Shown one piece after another: positions 18,406 to 27,046 of a stretch of DNA of 64,000 nt (position 1 is its first letter; every line of letters begins with the position of its first letter). Source of the stretch: Anaeromyxobacter dehalogenans 2CP-C. Lineage in GTDB: Bacteria; Myxococcota; Myxococcia; Myxococcales; Anaeromyxobacteraceae. The stretch spans positions 682,001 through 746,000 of the forward strand of contig NC_007760.1 in NCBI RefSeq assembly GCF_000013385.1. The letters run 5' to 3'. A program made the translations under genes and the position numbers. Below the pieces are notes generated by a model. It was given only the letters and a program-made list of their open reading frames with translations, did not search any database and had not been told where the DNA came from.

Positions 18406-18777
18406 CTACTGGCCCAGGCAGCTGCGCACCTTGGCGAGCAGCTCGAGGCCGTTGATGGGCTTGGTGACGTAGTCGGTGCAGCCGCTGGCGTAGCCGGTCT
18501 CGACGCTGGCCAGCTCGCCGCGGGTGGTCACCATGATCACCGGGATGGCCGCCGTCTCCTCGTGCTCGCGGAGCTTGCGGCACGCCTCGAAGCCGTCCAT
18601 GCGCGGCATGACCACGTCCATCAGGATGAGGTCCGGCTTCTCCTCCCGCGCCTTCTCGACCCCCTCCTGGCCGTCGCGCGCCGTGACCACGTCGTACGCG
18701 CTCTTCGCGAGGATCATGCGTTCCATGAGCAGCACGGTGCTCGAGTCGTCCACGAGCAGGATCTTCTTCCGCTCCAT
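18406..18777 (-). CDS. Single-domain response regulator (CheY-like) heading the Che1 operon
   Basis: A stand-alone receiver of 123 residues: acidic pair Asp10-Asp11, phospho-acceptor Asp54 (ILMDVVMPRMDG), Thr at VTTRGE and Lys in YVTKPI. It has no output domain, so it acts as CheY-type output or a phosphate sink. The ATG at 18777 has GGAGG seven bases upstream. First gene of the minus-strand Che1 operon, divergent from the gene at 19194. Confidence 0.9.
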   Translation of the reverse strand: MERKKILLVDDSSTVLLMERMILAKSAYDVVTARDGQEGVEKAREEKPDLILMDVVMPRMDGFEACRKLREHEETAAIPVIMVTTRGELASVETGYASGCTDYVTKPINGLELLAKVRSCLGQ

Positions 18778-19193
18778 CTCGCCTCCAGGGTCGGCCCCGC
18801 ACTCCGTGCAAGCCGGGCACCACGCGGCGTCCCCGCACCACGGGACGGTGTGGGCGGTGGAGGGGGGCGCACACACACCGGGAGGCCGATCGGATTCCCG
18901 TGCAACGGCGGCCGGATGGGGCTGCGCCGCGCCGCGCGCCCGGCCGCGTGCGCCGCCGCCGCGGGGGGCGGGGGCCACGCGTACCCGCAGTCAGTGCACC
19001 GCGAGCGCGTGCGGGGCCGGGTCGGCGCAGCCCCTCGGGTCGCGCGCGCGTGGGTGGGGCTGCACCTGTCCCGTGCTCACGCGACCGCCCGGACCGCGGA
19101 CGGCGGGGCCGAGGTGCGTCCCGCGCGCACCGCGCAAGACCGCGGAACGACGGCCCTGCGCGCCTGGTCCGCCCCGTGCTCTCGCAAGCGCGC
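18778..19193. other. 416-bp intergenic region between Che1 and the gene at 19194
   Basis: Divergent upstream region, very GC-rich, with a short CACACACAC run near 18870. It must hold the Che1 promoter on the minus strand. I found no convincing -35/-10 pair, sigma-54 site, RNA gene or credible ORF. Confidence 0.5.
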
Positions 19194-19856
19194 ATGGCCT
19201 CGCCCCACCTCGACCTCCTCGCGGCCGCGCTCGCGCTCTGCGCCTCCGCGCCACCCGCGCGCGCCCAGCCCCGCGCCGCGCCGCCGCCCGCCGGCGCGCC
19301 GTACGCCATCGTCTACGCAGCGCCGCCGGCCGCCGCGGTCCGCGCCGCCGAGCCGTCCGGCGCGGACGGCGCCCCGGACGCCGAGGTCGCGGCGATCCAG
19401 GCCGCGGCCGCCCGCCGGGCGGAGCGCGCCGGCGCCGTCTCGGGCTCGTTCCCGGCGCGCGCACGGCTCGCGGCGCTCCTGCCGCGCATCACCGCCGAGT
19501 ACCGCCACGAGGAGCAGTCGAACCGCGTGGTGGGGCTGCAGGGCTCGGGCGAGGTGGACTACCTGCGCCTCGCGCCCGGCAACACCTTCCTCGTCCGCGC
19601 CTCCTGGGACCTCGGGCGCCTGGTGGCCGCGCCGGGCGAGCTCCAGGCCGCCGCGCAGGACGCGGCGCGCGCGCGGCGCCGCGACGAGGCGGTGGCGCGG
19701 GCGACGCGGCTCCACTTCGAGCGGCAGCGGCTCCGGGTGCGGCTGCTGCTCGCGCCGCCGGCGGAGGCGCTGGCGCGGGCCGAGCTGGAGCTCGAGATCG
19801 CGCGGCTCGGCGCCGAGCTGGACGCGGTCACCGGCGGCGCCGGGGTGCCGCGGTGA
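19194..19856 (+). CDS. Exported helical protein of unknown function
   Basis: The 220 residues begin with an Ala-rich signal peptide that probably ends at APPARAQ. From residue 60 onward the protein is mostly Ala/Arg/Glu helices. The stretch 85-130 (AALLPRITAEYRHEEQSNRV, VDYLRLAPGNTFLVRASWDL) faintly recalls one repeat of TolC-type outer-membrane efflux proteins, but the protein is only half that size, so I do not assign it. It overlaps the next gene by four bases (GTGA); the two form an operon. No clear ribosome binding site precedes the ATG. Confidence 0.55.
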   Translation: MASPHLDLLAAALALCASAPPARAQPRAAPPPAGAPYAIVYAAPPAAAVRAAEPSGADGAPDAEVAAIQAAAARRAERAGAVSGSFPARARLAALLPRITAEYRHEEQSNRVVGLQGSGEVDYLRLAPGNTFLVRASWDLGRLVAAPGELQAAAQDAARARRRDEAVARATRLHFERQRLRVRLLLAPPAEALARAELELEIARLGAELDAVTGGAGVPR

Positions 19857-20809
19857 GCGGGCGCCGGGGGTGGGGCACCGCCGCGGCGGTCTGGGCGGCG
19901 GCGCTGGCCGCGGGCTGCGGGCTGCCCGAGGCGGCCCCGCACGTCCGGGTGGTCGCGCTCGAGCCGGCCGGGCCCGGCGTGGCGCCGGAGCTGGACGAGG
20001 CGGCGGTGACGTTCAGCGCGCCGGTGGACCCCGCCGGCCTCGCCGACGGGGCGCGCCTCGTGCTCGTGCCGGCGGACGCGGTGAAGGCGGCGCTCGAGGC
20101 GGTCGAGTCGGAGGAGGGCGCGGCCGGGCTCGCCCAGGCGGTGCCGGCGCGCGCGGCGCTCGACGCGGACGGAGCGCGCGCGGTGCTCCGGCCGGACGCG
20201 CCGCTCCGCGCGCACGCGGCGTACGCGCTCGTGCTCTCGTCGCGCGCCCGCGCGGCGGACGGCCGGCCGGTGCTCGACGCCGAGGGCCGGCGCCGGCCGT
20301 CGATCGCGTCCTTCGAGACCGGCGCCGCCGCGGGCCCTCCGCCGGCGCCCGTGCTGACCGAGGTCCGCGCCGACGCGGCCACGCCGGAGGCCGGGGGGGA
20401 GTACGCGGAGCTCGCGAACCTGGGCGAGGGGCCGCTCGATCTCTACGGCCACCGGCTCGCGAAGCGAACGGCCACGGGCGCGCTCTCCTCCTGCGCGCTC
20501 CCGCAGGACGCGGTCATCGCGCCGGGCGAGGTGGTGCTGGTCGCGGGCGGCGCCTACGACGGGCGGTACGCGCTGCCGGCGGGGACGCGCGTGCTCGCCT
20601 GCGGCGCCACGGCGCTGCTCGGCGGCGTCGCGAACGACCGCCCGCCGGAGCTGCTCCTGCTCGACGGGCGCGGGGAGACGATGGCGAGCTTCGGGGCGGG
20701 CGGCGTGGCGCCGGTGTGCGCGGACGCCGCGGCGGTGAAGCGCGATCCCGCGGGCCCGGACGCCGCGTGGAACCTGGCCTGCGCGGCCGGCTCGCCGGGC
20801 GCGCTGTGA
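19853..20809 (+). CDS. Lipoprotein with Ig-like (SbsA-type) and lamin-tail-like domains
   Basis: The 318-residue product has a lipobox LAAGC (Cys22). Residues about 30-155 resemble a bacterial Ig-like domain of the SbsA type (VVALEPAGPGVAPELDEAAV, AAYALVLSSRARAADGRPVL). Residues about 165-290 look like a lamin-tail domain (LTEVRADAATPEAGGEYAEL, VIAPGEVVLVAGG). Such LTD proteins are exported in bacteria and often accompany surface nucleases or adhesins, but no enzyme domain is present. Coupled to the preceding exported protein. Function unknown. Confidence 0.65.
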   Translation: MSGRRGWGTAAAVWAAALAAGCGLPEAAPHVRVVALEPAGPGVAPELDEAAVTFSAPVDPAGLADGARLVLVPADAVKAALEAVESEEGAAGLAQAVPARAALDADGARAVLRPDAPLRAHAAYALVLSSRARAADGRPVLDAEGRRRPSIASFETGAAAGPPPAPVLTEVRADAATPEAGGEYAELANLGEGPLDLYGHRLAKRTATGALSSCALPQDAVIAPGEVVLVAGGAYDGRYALPAGTRVLACGATALLGGVANDRPPELLLLDGRGETMASFGAGGVAPVCADAAAVKRDPAGPDAAWNLACAAGSPGAL

Positions 20810-20815
20810 TCGTCC

Positions 20816-21508
20816 TCAGCCGGCGTTCTCGGCGATCCACTTGCCGAGCAGCTCGCCCTTCGAGAGGAAGCCGTCGGCGCCGCACTCCGCCACCAGGCGC
20901 TGGACCTTCTCCTTGTCCTCGCCCGAGCAGAACAGCACCTTGATCGACCGGAACCGCTCGTTCTTCTTCACGAAGCGGCAGAACTGCCCGCCGTCCACCT
21001 TCGGCATGTTGACGTCGAGGAGGATGAGGTCGGGGCGGGTCTGGCGCTTCAGGATGATCGACGTCGCCTTCTCGGCGTCGGGCGCGTAGTGGATCTCGAA
21101 GCCCTTCGCCTCGAGCTCCTCCTGCAGCAGGCGAGCGACGATCTCGGAGTCGTCCACGATGAGGACGCGGCGGCGCGCGCCCACCGCGGCGGTGAAGCGC
21201 TGCGCGAAGTCGTCGGTGGCCGGCGAGGCCACCGCGCCGTCCAGCGTCAGCTCGGCGGCGGCGCGGGCAAGCTCCTCCTGCGCACCCTCACCCACCAGCA
21301 ACGACCGGCCGCCGAAGCCGCGATCGCGCAGGAGCGCCGGCGCCTGCCGGGCGCGGCCCGCGTCCACCAGCAGCGCCGCGGCGCCCTGCACGTGCGGCAA
21401 GAGCGCGTGCGGTTCGCGCTCCAGCGCCACCTGGTGCCCGGCGGCCTCCAGCGCCATCCCGGTCACCTGTAGGATGATCTCGCTCTCGCAGCAGATGAGG
21501 ACCTTCAC
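20816..21508 (-). CDS. Response regulator with degenerate N-terminal and intact C-terminal receiver
   Basis: The 230 residues are two receiver folds in tandem. The C-terminal one (114-230) is intact: Asp119-Asp120 (VLIVDDSE), Asp165 (LILLDVNMPKVDG), Lys in GFLSKGE. The N-terminal one (1-108) begins MKVLICCESEIIL, where the acidic pair is Glu-Ser-Glu, and has Asp49 in LLVDAGRAR but no clear switch Thr or Lys, so it is probably a pseudo-receiver. GTG start at 21508, with GAGGGAA upstream. It is divergent from the Che2 operon by 75 bases and probably belongs to it functionally. Confidence 0.82.
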   Translation of the reverse strand: MKVLICCESEIILQVTGMALEAAGHQVALEREPHALLPHVQGAAALLVDAGRARQAPALLRDRGFGGRSLLVGEGAQEELARAAAELTLDGAVASPATDDFAQRFTAAVGARRRVLIVDDSEIVARLLQEELEAKGFEIHYAPDAEKATSIILKRQTRPDLILLDVNMPKVDGGQFCRFVKKNERFRSIKVLFCSGEDKEKVQRLVAECGADGFLSKGELLGKWIAENAG

Positions 21509-21543
21509 GCGTTCCCTCGGGGCGGGAGAAATTAGCACCGATC

Positions 21544-21573
21544 TTGCCCGGCCGTCCCACCCTCGCGGATAAT
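21544..21573 (+). promoter_or_regulatory. Promoter of the Che2 operon, leaderless geometry
   Basis: TTGCCC (21544-21549), 18-base spacer, GATAAT (21568-21573), then only 10 bases to the ATG at 21584. No Shine-Dalgarno sequence fits in between. Confidence 0.65.
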
Positions 21574-21583
21574 CCCGCGCCGA

Positions 21584-22072
21584 ATGGCCGACCCGAAGCC
21601 CACCGACGCGACGGGCGCCGACGCCTGGTACTTCTGCCTCCGCCTGCTCGGCGCCCGCTACGCGTTCGAGGCGCCGCTCGTGACCGAGGTCGTGCGCCTG
21701 GGCCCGCTCACCCGGCTGCCCGCCGCGCCCGCCTTCCTCCCCGGCGTCTTCACGCACCGTGGCGAGGTGCTGCCCGTGCTCGACATCGGGCTGCTGGTGG
21801 GCCACGGCGCCGTCCCCATCCGCGCCAGCACCCGCGCCGCGATCGTGCACTGCGGTCCGTGGAAGGTGGCGGTGGTGACCGAGGGCGTGGAGGGGCTGGT
21901 CTCGATCCCGCGGCGCGCCATCGAGCCGCCGCCCGCCGAGTCGTCCGGCGTGGCCGAGTTCCTCTCCGGCGTCGGGCGCGACCGCGCCGGGACGGTGGCG
22001 GTGCTCGACCTGCCGCGGCTGGTGGAGACCGCCCGCGCGCGCGCCGTTCCGGCGGGGGGCCCGGCGGCGTGA
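21584..22072 (+). CDS. CheW-like coupling protein (Che2, first copy)
   Basis: The 162 residues form a CheW domain (WYFCLRLLGARYAFEAPLVT, LPGVFTHRGEVLPVLDIGLL) with a divergent C-terminal subdomain. It heads the Che2 operon; the ATG lies 10 bases after a -10 element without a Shine-Dalgarno sequence. It overlaps the next CheW gene by four bases. Confidence 0.87.
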   Translation: MADPKPTDATGADAWYFCLRLLGARYAFEAPLVTEVVRLGPLTRLPAAPAFLPGVFTHRGEVLPVLDIGLLVGHGAVPIRASTRAAIVHCGPWKVAVVTEGVEGLVSIPRRAIEPPPAESSGVAEFLSGVGRDRAGTVAVLDLPRLVETARARAVPAGGPAA

Positions 22073-22467
22073 CCGAGCCCACCAGCGAGATCCTGCTGTT
22101 CCAGGTGGGCGCGCGCGTGTTCGCGGCGGTGGTGCACGACGCGGTGCGCATCGGCGCGGTCCGCGACGTCCCCGAGGACGACCTGGTGCTGGAGAGCGCG
22201 CTGGGCGCGCCGTTCGCGCGCGCGCGCGGCATCGTGGTGGCGAGCCACGAGGGCGCGTCCGAGCGCACGCTGGTGGTGGACCAGGTGGTCGGGGTCCGCA
22301 GCGTGCCCGAGGCCGACGTCCAGCCGCTCCCCGCGTTCGCCGCCGCCTGCCTCGTCTCCGGCGCCGTCACCGGCCTCGTCATGCTGGACGAGGCGCCGCT
22401 GCTCCTCGTCGATCTCCCCACCCTGGTGCGCGAGCGCTCCCTCGCCGCGCCCGAGCTCACCGCCTGA
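22069..22467 (+). CDS. CheW-like protein (Che2, second copy, divergent)
   Basis: GTG start at 22069 overlaps the previous stop (GTGA). The 132 residues fit a shortened CheW fold: ILLFQVGARVFAAVVHDAVR at the start and GLVMLDEAPLLLVDLPTLVR near the end, but the usual RGxxxPVxDL block is altered. It may be a second adaptor that links a different partner to the CheA hybrid. Recognition rests on pattern and context. Confidence 0.75.
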   Translation: MTEPTSEILLFQVGARVFAAVVHDAVRIGAVRDVPEDDLVLESALGAPFARARGIVVASHEGASERTLVVDQVVGVRSVPEADVQPLPAFAAACLVSGAVTGLVMLDEAPLLLVDLPTLVRERSLAAPELTA

Positions 22468-22481
22468 AGAGGCCCACACCG

Positions 22482-23741
22482 ATGCGCGATCCGTCCGAAC
22501 TCGACAAGCCGAAGAAGAAGCCCGCCCGCGCCGCGCGGCCCGCCCGCAAGGCGGCCGTCCCCGCCGGCGACGCGCTGCAGGTGGAGGCGTTCCTGCGCTC
22601 GTTCGCGGCCGGCGAGCACGGGGCGGCCCGGCTCGACGTCGCCAGCTTCGCCGACCCCATGCTCCGCGGCATCGCCGAGGCCGCCAACGCGGCCGCCGAC
22701 CACGCGGTGGAGCAGCTGGACACGTCGCGCCACCGCGTGCAGGTCGTCACCGCCGGCGTGGACGAGGCCATCGAGGCGATGATCCGCCTGGTCATCCAGG
22801 GCGACCTCTCCGGCACGCTGCGGCTGGGCGTCAGCGACGCGGCGCTCACGCCGCTCATCGCCGGCATCGGCCAGGTGATGGAGACGCTGAAGCGCTTCGT
22901 CACCGAGATCCGCGAGGCGGCCCTGCAGCTCTCGACCTCCTCGGCCGAGGTGCTCGCCGCCGCCACGCAGAACGAGTCCTCCACCAGCGCGCAGGCCTCG
23001 GCCATCCACGAGACCACCGCCACCATGGAGGAGCTGAAGGGCGCCTCGCACCAGATCGCCGAGAACGCGCAGATGGTGGCCGCCATCGCCGAGCAGACGC
23101 TCACCGGGGCGAAGCAGGGCGAGGGCGCCATCAAGTCGTTCATGTCCTCGATGGAGAAGGTGCGGCACAACGCGGTCGAGGTGGACGACGCCATCGCCAA
23201 GCTGTCGAAGCGCGTGGAGCGCATCGGCACGGTGGTGGAGGTGATCGACGAGATCGCCGACCGCTCCGACCTGCTCGCGCTGAACGCGGCGCTGGAGGGC
23301 GCCAAGGCCGGCGAGGCCGGGCGCGGCTTCTCCATCGTGGCGGCCGAGATGCGCCGGCTCGCCGAGAACGTCCTGGAGTCCACCAAGGAGATCAAGAACC
23401 TCATCACCGAGATCCGCGAGGCCACCCACGCCGCCAAGGAGGCGTCGGACGGCAACAAGCGGATGGCGGCCGAGGGCGAGCAGCTCGGCGGGAACGCGAT
23501 GACGAGCGTCTCCGGCATCCTCTCCGGCATCCAGGAGACCAGCGACGCGGCGCGCGTCATCCACCTCGCCACCCAGCAGCAGCGGACGGCCACCGAGCAG
23601 GTGGTGCAGTCCATGTCGGAGATCGAGGAGGTCACCCGCCAGGCGCAGACCGGGTCCAAGCAGGCCACCGGCGCCGCCTCCGAGCTGACCAAGCTGGCCG
23701 AGCGGCTCGCCGAGCTGGTGAAGCGCTTCAAGGTCGAGTAG
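22482..23741 (+). CDS. Soluble methyl-accepting chemotaxis protein (Che2 receptor)
   Basis: The 419 residues contain no hydrophobic segment long enough for the membrane, so the receptor is cytoplasmic. An N-terminal region of about 75 residues starts with a basic Lys/Ala/Arg patch; residues 90-419 form the signalling coiled coil, with the hairpin tip EVIDEIADRSDLLALNAALE around residue 255 and GEAGRGFSIVAAEMRRLAEN beyond it. No C-terminal CheR-docking pentapeptide is seen. The sensory input could come through the short N-terminal domain or a partner protein. Confidence 0.92.
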   Translation: MRDPSELDKPKKKPARAARPARKAAVPAGDALQVEAFLRSFAAGEHGAARLDVASFADPMLRGIAEAANAAADHAVEQLDTSRHRVQVVTAGVDEAIEAMIRLVIQGDLSGTLRLGVSDAALTPLIAGIGQVMETLKRFVTEIREAALQLSTSSAEVLAAATQNESSTSAQASAIHETTATMEELKGASHQIAENAQMVAAIAEQTLTGAKQGEGAIKSFMSSMEKVRHNAVEVDDAIAKLSKRVERIGTVVEVIDEIADRSDLLALNAALEGAKAGEAGRGFSIVAAEMRRLAENVLESTKEIKNLITEIREATHAAKEASDGNKRMAAEGEQLGGNAMTSVSGILSGIQETSDAARVIHLATQQQRTATEQVVQSMSEIEEVTRQAQTGSKQATGAASELTKLAERLAELVKRFKVE

Positions 23742-23771
23742 CCGCGGGGCGCCCCGCCGACCGCCGCCGCC

Positions 23772-26024
23772 ATGGGCATCTCCGAAGAGATCCGCCAGAA
23801 GCTGCTCCCGCGCTTCCGCGAGACCACCGCGGACCGCGTGGAGAAGATCTCGGCGGCGCTGCTCGAGATCGAGCGCGGCGCCGCGACGCCCGAGGTGCGC
23901 GAGGAGCTGGCCCGCGAGCTCCACACGCTGAAGGGCGAGGCCCGCATGATGGGCTTCGCCGGGATCTCCACCGTGGTGCACGCGGCGGAGGACCTCCTGA
24001 AGGCGCTCCCGGCGGAGCGCCCGGGCGACCGGATCGACGCGCTGCTGAGCGCGTGCGACACCATCCTGCCCATGCTCGACGCGCCCGCCGACGGCGGCGC
24101 GGCCGCGACCGCGCTGGCCGAGCGGATGCGCGCGCTCATCTCCGGCGCGCCGGCGCCGGAGGCTCCCGTGGCGCCCGCCGCCGCACCCGCCGCGGCGGCC
24201 CCGGCGCCCGCGTCCGCGCCGCCCGCACCTCCGGTCGCGGCCGCCGACCCCGCCGCCCCGCCGACCGCCGCCCCGCACGCCGAGGAGGCGCCCCGCGCCG
24301 AGCTGCGCGGCGACAAGCCCGCCGCGTCCATCCGCGTGGACGTGGACCGCCTCGACGAGATCGCCGCCCTGGCCGGCGACGTGATGGTCGAGGGCGCGCG
24401 CGCGATGCGCCGCTCCAAGGACCTGGTCGGCCTGTTCGCCCGCTGGGCGCGCATCTCCGACCGCGTCGTCGCGCTCGCCGAGCGCGTGCGCGACCCGCGC
24501 ACCGCGAAGATGGTCGAGCAGATCGAGGGCGACGTCCACCTGCTCCGGTCCGACACCTTCCGCTTCGCGCGCGTCCACTCCGAGGCCGCGTCCAGCGCGC
24601 ACGCGCAGCTCGGCCAGCTCTCCGAGCGCATCGGCGAGGCTCGGCTCATCCCGCTCTCCGGCGTGCTGGCCGGCTTCCCGCGCGCGGTGCGCGACATGGC
24701 GCACGAGCAGGCGAAGGAGGTCGAGTGCGTGGTGCGCGGCGCCGAGACCGGGGTGGACAAGTCCATCCTGCTCTCGCTGAACGACCCGCTCGTCCACCTG
24801 GTGCGCAACTCGGTGGACCACGGCGTCGAGGCGCCCGACGAGCGCGAGCGGGCCGGCAAGCCGCGGGCCGGGCGCATCACCATCTCGGCGCGGACCGACG
24901 GCGACCTGCTCGCGGTGACGGTGGACGACGACGGGCGCGGCATCACCCCGGCGGCGGTGCGCGCCGCGGCGCTGCGCAAGGGGCTCATCGGCGAGCAGCA
25001 GGCGGCGAGCCTCTCCTCGCGCGCCGCCCTGGACCTCATCTTCACGCCCGGGTTCTCCACCCGCGAGCAGGCCGGCGAGACCAGCGGCCGCGGGGTGGGG
25101 CTCGACGTGGTCCGCAAGCGCGTCACCTCGCTGGGCGGGTCGGTGACGGTGGAGTCGAGCCCGGGCAAGGGCACGCGCTTCACGCTGCGCATGCCGCAGT
25201 CGCTGTCGCTCATGAAGGTCCTGCTGGTCCGGATCGACGACGACGTCTACGGCGTCCCGGCGGTGGACGTGGACAGCGTGGGCCGGCTCGACCCGAAGGA
25301 CACCACCGAGGTGGCCGGCATCCGCGCGGTGCGCTACCGCAACCGGCTCATGCCGGTGGTGGCGCTCGGGCCGCTGCTCTCGCTGAACGGCGGCCCGCGC
25401 ACGCAGCGCCCCATGGTCGTGTACGTGAGCCACGGCACCGAGGGCGCCGCGGTGGTGGTGGACGGCCTGCACGGCGAGCGCGAGGTGGCGGTGAAGGCCC
25501 CGGGCGCGTTCCTGAAGGGCATGCGCTTCGTCACCGGCGCCGCGGCGCTGGAGGACGGGCGCGTGGCGGTGCTGCTCTCCACCCCGGACCTGGTGAACGC
25601 CGCGCGCCGGCTCGCCTCGCCCGCCATGACCCGCGGGCGCGACCGCCGCCGGCTCCGCATCCTGCTGGTGGACGACAGCGCCATCGCGCGCGAGGCCGAG
25701 GCCGCGCTGCTCCGGTCGCTGGGCCACGAGGTGGACGAGGCGGTGGACGGCGAGGACGGCTGGGCGCGGCTGCAGAACGGCCAGTACCACCTGCTCGTCA
25801 CCGACGTGCAGATGCCGGTGCTCGACGGCATCGACCTCACCCGCCGGGTGAAGGCGACGCCGCGCTTCGTGAAGCTGCCCATCGTGATCATGTCCTCGCT
25901 CTCCGCGCCCGAGGAGCGGCGGCGGGGCGTGGACGCCGGCGCCGACGCGTACCTGGTGAAGGGCGAGCTCGACGCGGAGAGCCTCGCGGTCACGCTCGAG
26001 CGGCTGTGCGGGGTCCCCACGTGA
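23772..26024 (+). CDS. Hybrid CheA kinase with C-terminal receiver (Che2)
   Basis: The 750 residues comprise HPt (phospho-acceptor His51 in ELHTLKGEAR), a Pro/Ala linker (about 130-180), dimerisation domain, ATPase domain (LVRNSVDHGVEAPDE, VDDDGRGITPAAVRAAALRK, GRGVGLDVVRKRV), CheW-like domain (about 480-610) and a receiver with Asp678 (LLVTDVQMPVLDG). The attached receiver is typical of alternative chemosensory systems that control functions other than flagella. The overlap with cheB (GTGA) couples the two. Myxobacterial FrzE has this same architecture. Confidence 0.93.
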   Translation: MGISEEIRQKLLPRFRETTADRVEKISAALLEIERGAATPEVREELARELHTLKGEARMMGFAGISTVVHAAEDLLKALPAERPGDRIDALLSACDTILPMLDAPADGGAAATALAERMRALISGAPAPEAPVAPAAAPAAAAPAPASAPPAPPVAAADPAAPPTAAPHAEEAPRAELRGDKPAASIRVDVDRLDEIAALAGDVMVEGARAMRRSKDLVGLFARWARISDRVVALAERVRDPRTAKMVEQIEGDVHLLRSDTFRFARVHSEAASSAHAQLGQLSERIGEARLIPLSGVLAGFPRAVRDMAHEQAKEVECVVRGAETGVDKSILLSLNDPLVHLVRNSVDHGVEAPDERERAGKPRAGRITISARTDGDLLAVTVDDDGRGITPAAVRAAALRKGLIGEQQAASLSSRAALDLIFTPGFSTREQAGETSGRGVGLDVVRKRVTSLGGSVTVESSPGKGTRFTLRMPQSLSLMKVLLVRIDDDVYGVPAVDVDSVGRLDPKDTTEVAGIRAVRYRNRLMPVVALGPLLSLNGGPRTQRPMVVYVSHGTEGAAVVVDGLHGEREVAVKAPGAFLKGMRFVTGAAALEDGRVAVLLSTPDLVNAARRLASPAMTRGRDRRRLRILLVDDSAIAREAEAALLRSLGHEVDEAVDGEDGWARLQNGQYHLLVTDVQMPVLDGIDLTRRVKATPRFVKLPIVIMSSLSAPEERRRGVDAGADAYLVKGELDAESLAVTLERLCGVPT

Positions 26025-27046
26025 GCCTCGCCGGGGGGGACCGGCCCATCCGCGTGCTGGTCGCCGACGACTCGGAGCTGTTCCGCGAGCTGCTCGCGCG
26101 CGTCGTCGCGGCCGAGCCCGGCTTCGAGGTGGCGGCGGTCGCGGCGGACGGCGACGCGGCGGCGGCCATGGCCCGCGCGCTGCGGCCGGACGTGGTCACC
26201 ATGGACCTGCACATGCCCGACGCCGACGGCTACTCGGGCATCGCGCGGATCATGGCGGAGACGCCCACGCCCATCCTGGTGCTCACCGCGAACCCCACCG
26301 AGGCGGCGGGCTTCCGCGCCCTCTCGCTGGGCGCGCTCGACATCCTGGAGAAGCCGTCCGCGACCGCCGACCTGGGCGAGTACGGCCGGCTCATCCGCTC
26401 GCGGCTGCGCCTGCTCGCCGGCGTGAAGGTGATCCGGCACCTGCGCGGCCTGCGGGAGCGCCGGGACGCCGCGCCGGCCCGCGCCGCGCGCGTCGAGGTG
26501 GTGGTGATCGGCGCCTCGCTGGGCGGCCCCCGCGCGCTGGCGGCGGTGCTCCGCGGCCTCCCGCCCGACTTCCCCGCGCCCATCGCGGTGGTGCAGCACA
26601 TCGCCGACGGCTTCACGGCCGGGCTCGCCGGCTGGCTCGCGCAGGAGTCGCGCCTCGACGTGCGCGAGGCCCGCCACGGGGACCCGCTGCGGGCGGGCAG
26701 GGTGCTCATCGCGCCGAGCGGCCGGCACCTGGTCCTCGGCGAGGGCGTGGCGCGGCTCTCCGACGCGCCGCCGGTGGACACCTTCCGCCCCTCGGTGACG
26801 CCGCTCTTCACCTCCGCGGCGCGGCAGTACGGGCGCCGCTGCTGCGGCGTGCTGCTCACCGGCATGGGCCGCGACGGGGCCGAGGGGCTGCGGGTCATCA
26901 AGGACGCGGGCGGCCCCACGCTGGCGCAGGACGAGGCCACCAGCGCGGTGTTCGGGATGGCGCGCGCCGCGGTGGAGCTGGGCGCGGTGGACCGCGTGCT
27001 GCCGGTGGACGAGATCCCGCGCGCGCTCCGGGAGCTGACGCGGTGA
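26021..27046 (+). CDS. cheB: CheB methylesterase (Che2)
   Basis: GTG start at 26021 overlaps the CheA stop. The 341 residues contain a receiver (Asp62 in VTMDLHMPDADG) and the methylesterase domain with the triad in GASLGGPRAL (Ser), VVQHIADGFT (His) and GMGRDGAEGL (Asp). A second CheB beside the Che1 copy at 12829 implies separate adaptation of the Che2 receptor. Confidence 0.93.
   Translation: MSLAGGDRPIRVLVADDSELFRELLARVVAAEPGFEVAAVAADGDAAAAMARALRPDVVTMDLHMPDADGYSGIARIMAETPTPILVLTANPTEAAGFRALSLGALDILEKPSATADLGEYGRLIRSRLRLLAGVKVIRHLRGLRERRDAAPARAARVEVVVIGASLGGPRALAAVLRGLPPDFPAPIAVVQHIADGFTAGLAGWLAQESRLDVREARHGDPLRAGRVLIAPSGRHLVLGEGVARLSDAPPVDTFRPSVTPLFTSAARQYGRRCCGVLLTGMGRDGAEGLRVIKDAGGPTLAQDEATSAVFGMARAAVELGAVDRVLPVDEIPRALRELTR

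Noticed and set aside
19194-19856. TolC-type outer-membrane efflux protein
   Set aside because: Only about half the family length, with no membrane fusion or pump gene nearby. The resemblance is limited to helical composition.
21750-25790. A 1346-codon minus-strand frame across the Che2 operon
   Set aside because: It spans several well-supported plus-strand genes and its product is low-complexity (Arg, Ala, Leu, His). It is a shadow frame.
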